A stretch of DNA of 50,579 nt, taken from the NCBI GenBank assembly GCA_964523145.1, contig CAZFYB010000007.1:1-50579 (forward strand), in the 5' to 3' direction. Under the pieces are notes generated by a model. The model was not told the DNA's origin. It worked only from the letters and a program-made list of their open reading frames with translations, and did not search any database. Shown piece by piece: positions 44,187 to 50,579 of the stretch (positions are counted from its first letter, which is position 1; every line of letters starts with the position of its first letter). Both the position numbers and the translations under genes were made by a program. The stretch comes from Microsaccharimonas sp964523145 (GTDB lineage: Bacteria; Patescibacteriota; Saccharimonadia; Saccharimonadales; Saccharimonadaceae).

Positions 44187-45830
44187 GTGATTATCACCGC
44201 AACCATTAACGAAAAATCCTTTGGCGACAAGAGCCTGTTTAAAGATAGTTCGTTTTTTGTTGATGATGGTGAAAAGGTGGGTTTGATTGGGCGTAACGGT
44301 GAAGGGAAGACAACGCTGTTTCGCATGATTTCTGGCGAAGATAAAGACTATCAAGGTGAAGTGCAACTTGGACGGGGTGTTTCGATGGTCGCAACCCGCC
44401 AAGAGCACCATGGCTTTGAAAAAATGCCGGTGATGGAATATATTCTGCAAGATTTGCCGCACTACACCACGCTCAAGCACATTCTTGATAACCACCCGCT
44501 GATTATGGGTGAAAAAATGCACCTCATTAATGAGTACAGCGAAGCGCTAGAACGGTTTGATTCGCTTGGCTATTATACAATCGAAAATGAAGTTGAGCGT
44601 ATCCTTGATTCGTTCCAGCTTGGTGGTCGGTTTAATGACGTGCTTGGTGAGTTTTCGGGTGGCCAAAAGCGCTTGATTGAAGTGGCGAAGGTGATGCTTT
44701 CTAAGGCGCAGCTTGCTCTGATTGACGAACCAACCAACCACATGGACTACATTGCCAAAGATAAGTTTTTGCAGTGGATGATTTCTGCAAAAGAATCGAT
44801 GATTGTGATTACCCACGACCGTGATGTACTTGAAAAGGTTGATCGGATCCTTGAAGTAAAAGATCAAAGAATTCTTAATTATAAGGGTAATTATAGTGCG
44901 TACTTGCGTCAAAATGCCGGCTCTACCAGTAGTCAAATGAACGAATTTGAGCTCACACAGCGCCGGATCGTTAACTTGAAAGCTAAAATTATCGAGTACC
45001 AGCGCTACAAAGAAAAGTCTCGCACCCCTAGTACTATTCAGCGCTTTAAGCGCCTTGAGCAGCAGTCACGTGATGAGCTGGCGAAGCTTGAAAAAACAGA
45101 AAAGCCTACTTTTTGGGTAGATCGTGAATCTGTTTCAGATATGGGCCTCAAAACCGGGCAGCAGTATGAAAAGTTCAAAGCTAAAAATATTCGCCTACAA
45201 GGGGTAGATGGAGAAGAGGGTTATGGCCGGCTGTTAGTCGATGCTAAAAGCCTCTCGCTTGGTTATAACGAGCCACTTTTCAAAAATATCTCTTTTCAAA
45301 TTCGCGAAGGTGAAATTTTAGAGCTTCGCGGCCGTAACGGTACTGGTAAAACTACTTTGGTGCGCACACTTCTTGCTACGGTAAAAGCCGAACAATTTAG
45401 CGCTAAGGTGTTTGACGGTACGATTGAAGTCGATAAGAAGTCACGGGTAGGGGTGTACGAACAAGAATCACCGGAACACCTTATGGATAAAAGTCTGTAC
45501 GAGGCTATTGAAGATATTTATATGTCACGTGGGCTGAATATTACGGACACAAAAATTCGCCAACTGCTAAACGATTATCTATTTACCCCAAATGATGCAA
45601 ATATTCCTGTTCGGCAATTAAGTGGTGGCCAGAAAGCTCGGCTACAGTTGATTACGATGCTTTCGGAAAGCCCTTCATTGCTTGTTTTAGACGAACCAAC
45701 CAACCACCTTGATCTTCCGAGTATTGAAGAGCTCGAGCAAGCGCTCAAGAACTATAGTGGTGCAATTTTGTACATCTCGCACGATACCTTCTTCCGCAAA
45801 AATATTGGTGGCGAAGTTATCCAACTTTAA
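44187..45830 (+). CDS. ABC-F family ATPase
   Basis: 547 residues from GTG 44187. Two ABC domains (GRNGEGKTT, SGGQKRLIEVAK, LIDEPTNHMD; and GRNGTGKTT, LSGGQKARLQL, LVLDEPTNHLD) are joined by a charged linker around 255-325 that would reach the ribosomal peptidyl-transferase centre. No transmembrane part. ABC-F proteins act in translation or antibiotic protection; the subfamily cannot be fixed here. The spacing to pnp suggests co-transcription. Confidence 0.9.
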   Translation: MIITATINEKSFGDKSLFKDSSFFVDDGEKVGLIGRNGEGKTTLFRMISGEDKDYQGEVQLGRGVSMVATRQEHHGFEKMPVMEYILQDLPHYTTLKHILDNHPLIMGEKMHLINEYSEALERFDSLGYYTIENEVERILDSFQLGGRFNDVLGEFSGGQKRLIEVAKVMLSKAQLALIDEPTNHMDYIAKDKFLQWMISAKESMIVITHDRDVLEKVDRILEVKDQRILNYKGNYSAYLRQNAGSTSSQMNEFELTQRRIVNLKAKIIEYQRYKEKSRTPSTIQRFKRLEQQSRDELAKLEKTEKPTFWVDRESVSDMGLKTGQQYEKFKAKNIRLQGVDGEEGYGRLLVDAKSLSLGYNEPLFKNISFQIREGEILELRGRNGTGKTTLVRTLLATVKAEQFSAKVFDGTIEVDKKSRVGVYEQESPEHLMDKSLYEAIEDIYMSRGLNITDTKIRQLLNDYLFTPNDANIPVRQLSGGQKARLQLITMLSESPSLLVLDEPTNHLDLPSIEELEQALKNYSGAILYISHDTFFRKNIGGEVIQL

Positions 45831-45841
45831 AGGGCTGAGGC

Positions 45842-45870
45842 TTGTAGTCTTATCATGCTGGCGTTACACT
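45842..45870 (+). promoter_or_regulatory. Promoter of the 45879 gene (leaderless type)
   Basis: TTGTAG (45842-45847) and TACACT (45865-45870) are 17 bases apart, and the ATG follows 8 bases after the -10. Confidence 0.65.
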
Positions 45871-45878
45871 AGAACGTA

Positions 45879-46433
45879 ATGAACCCTGAAACCCCTCAAC
45901 CAACTCCAGAGCAAGCTCCGCAACCGGCACCTCAACCGGTAGCGCCGCAACCACCGCAACAACCTGCACCTAAATCAAGCACTAAAACACTTATTTTAGT
46001 ATTAAGCTTGGTCGGCGGTTTTCTTATATTAGGATTTATCGCGCTGGTCGTCTTTTTTGCAGTTAATCTTACTAAAGCTGGCGAAGAGTCAGCCGAACGG
46101 AGTGCAAATAATACACAAACAATAACAAGTGCGGTAAAAGCAGCCTCGCCACGTATCGACAACGCTATCATTACTACTAATCTCAATGGTTTTGCTACCG
46201 ATCTATTCGTAGAACTCGAACTGAATGTCGAAGGCGAGATGACTGAACAAGAATTGAGTGCGATCATTGAAGCGATTGAGGCGAACAATTATTTAGAGAG
46301 TGACAACTTTACCCTGTATGTGTATGTCGGGGAAAAGGACAACTGGGAAGCCCTCGATCTTAAGCCGGCCGCGACTGCGTTAAATCTTGACTACACTCGT
46401 CAGGGCGCCGGTATTTACGTTTTCGGTAATTAG
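45879..46433 (+). CDS. Pro/Gln-rich single-pass membrane protein, unknown
   Basis: 184 residues: an N-terminal cytoplasmic tail of Pro/Gln repeats (PQPTPEQAPQPAPQP), a transmembrane helix (about 35-62, LILVLSLVGGFLILGFIAL) and a small outer alpha/beta domain (about 85-184) with no cysteines. Such Pro-rich tails before a helix are common in these genomes. No family recognised. Confidence 0.6.
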   Translation: MNPETPQPTPEQAPQPAPQPVAPQPPQQPAPKSSTKTLILVLSLVGGFLILGFIALVVFFAVNLTKAGEESAERSANNTQTITSAVKAASPRIDNAIITTNLNGFATDLFVELELNVEGEMTEQELSAIIEAIEANNYLESDNFTLYVYVGEKDNWEALDLKPAATALNLDYTRQGAGIYVFGN

Positions 46434-46459
46434 CGCTATCGGGTGAGCATTGCTTCTAT

Positions 46460-47029
46460 ATGTCAGTTCAACAACAACTCGATAGTCTAAAAACTGAGAT
46501 TATTGATCAAAATATTACTCCCGAGTTAGCCGCTCAAGCTACTCAATTGGTCATGGGTGACGGCAACCCAAATGCAGATATTGTACTTATAGGTGAAGCG
46601 CCTGGTAAAAAAGAGGATGAGCAAGGACTCCCATTCATTGGTGCTTCGGGGAGATTTCTGAATTTGATGCTTGAAGCAGCGGGTCTCGTGCGTGAGGATG
46701 TATACATTACGAATATTGTAAAATACCGTCCGCCTAATAATCGAGACCCTTCTAAACAAGAAAAAGCTGCTTTTTTACCATATTTATTAAAACAAATTGA
46801 AATTATTCAACCAAAGGTAATTATTACTCTTGGTCGCCATAGTATGGAATATTTTTTACCCGGTGCTAAGATAGGTGAAATTCATGGCCAGCTGCAAAAA
46901 GTGAAGCTGGGAAACCAGGATATTCTTGTCGCGCCTTTGTACCATCCGGCCGCCGCACTCTACAATGGTAGTATGCGTCAAACCTTGATCGATGACTTTG
47001 TAAACATTGCCACCAAGGTGAGTATTTGA
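46460..47029 (+). CDS. Family 4-like uracil-DNA glycosylase without iron-sulfur cysteines
   Basis: The 189-residue protein has the family signature GEAPGKKEDEQGLPFIG (45-61), YITNIVKYRPPNNRDP and the C-terminal HPAAALY. It excises uracil from DNA. The four cysteines that hold a 4Fe-4S cluster in family 4 enzymes are absent; for example KYRPP stands where KCRPP is common, and there is no Cys in the protein. No ribosome site or clear -10 was found immediately upstream. Confidence 0.85.
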   Translation: MSVQQQLDSLKTEIIDQNITPELAAQATQLVMGDGNPNADIVLIGEAPGKKEDEQGLPFIGASGRFLNLMLEAAGLVREDVYITNIVKYRPPNNRDPSKQEKAAFLPYLLKQIEIIQPKVIITLGRHSMEYFLPGAKIGEIHGQLQKVKLGNQDILVAPLYHPAAALYNGSMRQTLIDDFVNIATKVSI

Positions 47030-47143
47030 TATAATAAGAGCACTTGATACCGAGAGGGTACTGTCTCAACACTTACGAACGAGCTCTCAAATTTTATTTT
47101 GTAACATTTATTTTTTCATATTTTAAAGGAGAAAAAACAACAT
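47007..47143 (+). promoter_or_regulatory. Promoter and leader of RNase J
   Basis: TTGCCA (47007-47012) and TATAAT (47030-47035) are 17 bases apart. The leader of about 100 bases is AT-rich with a possible GAGC...GCTC pairing and ends in ribosome site AAAGGAG. Confidence 0.7.
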
Positions 47144-49345
47144 ATGGGTCAACAAAGACTCTCATCACCCCAGGGTGACGATACCTCAAAGCAACCGCGT
47201 AACCAACCGCGACCAAAACAAAACAATACGGTCCTTGCTAATACGCAAACTCGCCGCGGCGAAGTATTTCGTGCCCAGCGCCGTACTAGTGACGATGTAA
47301 ATGCTCGTGCCTCACAGCACGTTATTAACATCCCTGTAAATAAATCAATTTACAATGGCTATGGCGGCCGCCAATTTAGCGTTGCCGACTTCAAAAAACA
47401 ACCACGAACTTCGGGTCCACGCCTACGGGTTATTCCTATTGGTGGCCTTGGTGAAATGGGTATTGGTAAAAACATGATGGCGATCGAATACGATAATGAC
47501 ATCGTTATTATCGATGCTGGTTTCTTGTTCCCAGGTGCAGACTACCCAGGCATTAACTACATCGTGCCAGACATTACGTACTTGCTTGAAAACAAGCACA
47601 AAATCCGCGGCATCGTGTTTACTCACGGGCACCTTGACCACATTGGCGCCTTCCGCCACCTTGCACACCAACTGCAAGCACCGGTATTCGGAAGTAAATT
47701 TACCCTTGCCATGGTGCAAAAGAACATGGAAGAAGCAACTAGTGGCTACGAACCTGAATATACTATTCTTGACCCTGAAAAGCACGAACGTGTGCAACTG
47801 GGCGATAGCTTTAATATTGAACTTGTCCGAGTTAACCACTCGATCCCTGATGCGACTGCTGTCGTTGTCCGTACACCCCTTGGCGTACTAGTTGACACCG
47901 GCGACTGGCGTTTCGAAGACAACCCAGTTGACGGTAAGAAGTTCGACCTCGAACGATTGACCGAAATTGCGACCAAAGAAGGTATTACGCTTTTGATGAA
48001 CGAATCTACCAACTGTGAATCAGAAGGTACGCACACCCACGGTGAGTTTGAAATTCAGGAAAGCCTAGGGCAAATTATGGAACGCGAAAAAAATAGCCGC
48101 GTTATCATCAGCTGTTTTAGTAGTATGATTCACCGTATGCAACTTATTCTTGAAGAAGCAAAAAAGCATGACCGTAAGGTAGCCTTTGCCGGATACAGCA
48201 TGATCCAAAACGTAGAAGTAGCCCTTCGTACCGGTGTTATTACCGTGCCAAAAGACGTTATTGTGAAAATGGAAGACATTGTTAAGTTGCCCGATAACAA
48301 GGTAACGATTGTTTGTACCGGTTCACAGGGTGAAATGAACGCCGTACTTAACCGTATGGCCTCTGGTTCACACAAATTTATTAAGATTAAAAACACCGAT
48401 GTTGTGGTATTTAGCTCAAGCCAAATTCCTGGTAACGAAAAGTACATTGTTCGTACTGTTGATGGTTTGATGCGTGAAGGTAGTGGAGTTATTCAAGACC
48501 GTAAGTCACACATTACCGGCGTTGGCCCGCTACACCTTTCAGGTCACGGTTACTACGATGACCATGTAAAACTGATCAACGCACTTAACCCGAAGTATTA
48601 CATGCCAATCCACGGTGAATTCCACATGTTAGTACATAACGCCGAACTGGCTGAAAACGAATGTGGCATTAAACGAAATGATATTTTCGTGTGTGACGCT
48701 GGTGACGTGGTTGAAATTACCGCTGATTCAGCTCGAAAAGCTGGTCGTGTACCTGTTGGCGGTATTATGTACGATGACTCAGGTGAAATTGTATCTGAAG
48801 TTGTATTGAAAGACCGTATTCACATGGCGAGTGAAGGTATGTTTGTAGTGGTACTGACCGTTGCACGCGGTAGTGGTCGCCTTATGACCAGCCCTGACAT
48901 CATTAGCCGTGGGTTTATTTACCTACGCGATAGTGAAGAGCTTATGGGTATCATTCGCCAATACTTGAAGCAAAAAGTTGCCCGCACCTTTAGTGGTCGC
49001 CGCGTTGACCTTGATGTGGTGAAGAAAGAAATTAAAGACGAGCTGACGCACGTTCTGTATGACCAAACGCGCCGTACTCCAATCGTTATCCCAGTGATTA
49101 ACGAAATCGGTGGCGGTGGTGGCGGCAAAGGCCCTCAACAAGATGGTGAAGGCGCCCAAAATGGACGCCCTGATAACCGCAATAACAATCGCGGTGGTAA
49201 TCGCGGCCAAGGCCAAAACCAGGGTCAATCTCAAGGTGGTGAACAGCACTACCAACGCCCTGCACCAAAGGTGTTCCAACAGCCAGCTATTCCTGACACC
49301 GATGTCATTGCGCCAAAAGCTCCTACTGATAGCCGCGGCTACTAA
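47144..49345 (+). CDS. rnj: Ribonuclease J
   Basis: The 733-residue metallo-beta-lactamase/beta-CASP nuclease processes and degrades RNA from the 5' end. THGHLDHIGAF is the zinc motif, with further ligands in NHSIPDA and LVDTGDW. PIHGEFHML is in the beta-CASP C-terminal region. A basic N-terminal extension (1-80) and a Gly/Asn/Gln/Arg-rich tail (about 660-710) flank the core and may bind RNA or partners. Core length is normal. Confidence 0.95.
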   Translation: MGQQRLSSPQGDDTSKQPRNQPRPKQNNTVLANTQTRRGEVFRAQRRTSDDVNARASQHVINIPVNKSIYNGYGGRQFSVADFKKQPRTSGPRLRVIPIGGLGEMGIGKNMMAIEYDNDIVIIDAGFLFPGADYPGINYIVPDITYLLENKHKIRGIVFTHGHLDHIGAFRHLAHQLQAPVFGSKFTLAMVQKNMEEATSGYEPEYTILDPEKHERVQLGDSFNIELVRVNHSIPDATAVVVRTPLGVLVDTGDWRFEDNPVDGKKFDLERLTEIATKEGITLLMNESTNCESEGTHTHGEFEIQESLGQIMEREKNSRVIISCFSSMIHRMQLILEEAKKHDRKVAFAGYSMIQNVEVALRTGVITVPKDVIVKMEDIVKLPDNKVTIVCTGSQGEMNAVLNRMASGSHKFIKIKNTDVVVFSSSQIPGNEKYIVRTVDGLMREGSGVIQDRKSHITGVGPLHLSGHGYYDDHVKLINALNPKYYMPIHGEFHMLVHNAELAENECGIKRNDIFVCDAGDVVEITADSARKAGRVPVGGIMYDDSGEIVSEVVLKDRIHMASEGMFVVVLTVARGSGRLMTSPDIISRGFIYLRDSEELMGIIRQYLKQKVARTFSGRRVDLDVVKKEIKDELTHVLYDQTRRTPIVIPVINEIGGGGGGKGPQQDGEGAQNGRPDNRNNNRGGNRGQGQNQGQSQGGEQHYQRPAPKVFQQPAIPDTDVIAPKAPTDSRGY

Positions 49346-49379
49346 ATCACAACCAGTATAAGTGATATAATGCTTATAC

Positions 49380-50255
49380 ATGGTGGAATTTAATAGAGCA
49401 CAAAAAGGTTTTACGATTGTTGAACTATTAATCGTAGTCGTTGTCATTGCTATATTGGCAGCAATTACCATAGTTGCCTATAGTGGTATTCAAGACAATG
49501 CCCGAAAAACTGCACTCCAAGCTGAAATGAAACAGCGTGCTGATAAAATTAAGCTTTATGCGCTGGACAACCAGGTATTCCCTGATACATTAGCTCAAGC
49601 TGATATCGAAACAACTGCCGGAAATACGACATTTCAATATACCAAAAACGATGCTGGTGATAACTTCTGTTTAACAGGACTATATAATAACAGTTTTGCT
49701 TTACATCAATCAGACAACGGCCTGTTTGAGGATGGACCTTGTGATGGACATTCGGGCGGCACACAATATTGCCCGACCGACACCCATGTTCCCATTAATG
49801 GATTCTTTTGTGAAGGAAATGAAGGTTCAGTTGCAGTTCTTAATACTTCGGCTGTAAAATTATCAAGCACAACCGCAGGGGTCCCGCCGGGTGCACCAGC
49901 GCCTTTTGTAGGTCGGCAGACCTCGAGGGATAACTTAGTAGGAAGTCCTTTTTCAATTAGTGAAGGTGATCAGTATTGCATGGAAGGGTGGGTGAGTACT
50001 ACGGATTCAACCGTCACTCATGCGATAGGTTTACAATATTCAGGAGGAACAGGGGGCACTGCAACTACTTGGCACGGATTTGGTTCTGCTGCTACACCGG
50101 CTAATGCAACGAATCAATGGATAAAAATAGGCGGGTGTCGAACAGTGCCAACGAACTTTCCAACAGCTCGTTTTTGGACGCAAAATAACGGAAGCGCGGG
50201 AGGAACAGCTTCGCCTGCTTGGTACCAAACCGCTATCCGTTTTTGGAAACCATAA
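49380..50255 (+). CDS. Pilin-like protein with beta-sandwich domain
   Basis: The 291-residue protein has prepilin signal KGFTIVELLIVVVVIAILAA, a pilin head with a Cys pair (FCLTGLYNN, GPCDGHSGG) and a C-terminal domain (about 160-291, GDQYCMEGWVSTTD, WYQTAIRFWKP) of CBM-like beta-sandwich type with its own Cys pair. TATAAT at 49366-49371 is 8 bases before the ATG (leaderless). Probably a surface minor pilin. Confidence 0.75.
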   Translation: MVEFNRAQKGFTIVELLIVVVVIAILAAITIVAYSGIQDNARKTALQAEMKQRADKIKLYALDNQVFPDTLAQADIETTAGNTTFQYTKNDAGDNFCLTGLYNNSFALHQSDNGLFEDGPCDGHSGGTQYCPTDTHVPINGFFCEGNEGSVAVLNTSAVKLSSTTAGVPPGAPAPFVGRQTSRDNLVGSPFSISEGDQYCMEGWVSTTDSTVTHAIGLQYSGGTGGTATTWHGFGSAATPANATNQWIKIGGCRTVPTNFPTARFWTQNNGSAGGTASPAWYQTAIRFWKP

Positions 50256-50335
50256 GCCTCTTGCAAAATGTAGTAAATTTTGCTATAATATCTTTATTAG
50301 AAAAGGGCGTTAAGCGTCTATAATAGAAAAAGATT

Positions 50336-50579
50336 ATGGCAAAAAAGAAAAAGCGAAATTCGGGTAAGAAAAAAGCACCGATAAAGTCTGCTCCGCAACA
50401 TACGTTGCCAACGGGTTTTTGGGCGCAAGTTGGCGCGTTGCTGCTTATTACGTTTTCGCTCCTCATTATCTTGGGATGGTTCGGGCTCGGTGGGGCAGTA
50501 CTAAACTGGCTTAACGAAGTCACACTCGCCACCATAGGCTATGGTGTTTACGTTGTACCAATCGTCTTTATCTACGTAG
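50336..50579 (+). CDS. N-terminal part of a probable FtsK/SpoIIIE DNA translocase
   Basis: The frame runs off the right edge after 81 codons. It starts with a Lys-rich stretch (AKKKKRNSGKKKAP) and then hydrophobic segments (WAQVGALLLITFSLLIILGW, GVYVVPIVFIYV), as in the membrane domain of FtsK. The motor domain is outside the window, so the call rests on this layout only. TATAAT boxes lie at 50319-50324 and about 50283. Confidence 0.55.
   Translation, partial: MAKKKKRNSGKKKAPIKSAPQHTLPTGFWAQVGALLLITFSLLIILGWFGLGGAVLNWLNEVTLATIGYGVYVVPIVFIYV

Overview
The window most resembles a chromosome segment of a Saccharibacteria (TM7, Patescibacteria/CPR) genome. This is inferred from several things seen together: many genes for pilin-like proteins with small globular tails, genes packed with very short gaps, streamlined housekeeping genes, a WhiB-like protein, and TGA used as a normal stop (orn ends in TGA inside an ATGA overlap, so UGA is not recoded to glycine as in Gracilibacteria). 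No phage, transposase, CRISPR array or rRNA operon is visible. One tRNA (Ser-GGA) is present.

Layout. 1-6.4 kb: envelope genes on the minus strand (partial FemX-like transferase, VanX-like dipeptidase, two unknowns), a phosphoglucose/phosphomannose isomerase, and a MacB-like ABC exporter pair. 6.5-8.7 kb: tRNA-Ser, a large pilin-like protein and a small membrane protein. 8.7-13.1 kb: a ribonucleotide reductase locus made of a leader, nrdA, nrdB, an FMN split-barrel protein, and a 56-residue ORF ending in Cys-Met-Gly-Cys-Gln. 13.1-19.4 kb: zwf, pyrG, a membrane thioredoxin/CcdA pair, argS and an unusual GC-rich small gene. 19.4-25.4 kb: mscL, orn, a YjbR-like gene, dnaG-rpoD and a protein of five tandem HTH-like repeats. 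25.4-33.3 kb: a small kinase, a WhiB-like gene, polA, a HAD gene, mutM, holA with an internal stop, a pilin and rpsT. 33.5-41 kb: two tandem pilin/FGE-fold proteins, a degenerate DHH protein, truB and a VirB6/TrbL-like membrane protein. 41-50.6 kb: rpsO, a CHAP hydrolase, pnp, an ABC-F ATPase, a UDG, RNase J, another pilin and the start of an FtsK-like gene.

The strongest signal is the ribonucleotide reductase locus. NrdA has exactly the three active-site cysteines (C229, C443, C458) but lacks the C-terminal cysteine pair that normally passes electrons to the active site. A separate small ORF just downstream ends in CMGCQ, which looks like that missing tail. The tail ORF, nrdA and pyrG share short upstream sequence motifs. 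NrdB has the ligand pattern of class Ic (Mn/Fe) enzymes, with Phe at the radical-Tyr position.

Other recurring themes are: start codons lying 6-10 bases after a -10 box at about 17 genes, which implies widespread leaderless mRNAs; loss of metal-ligand cysteines in DnaG and in the family-4 UDG; and five pilin-like proteins with four different kinds of C-terminal domain. Functions are read from motifs remembered from the families. No database search was run.
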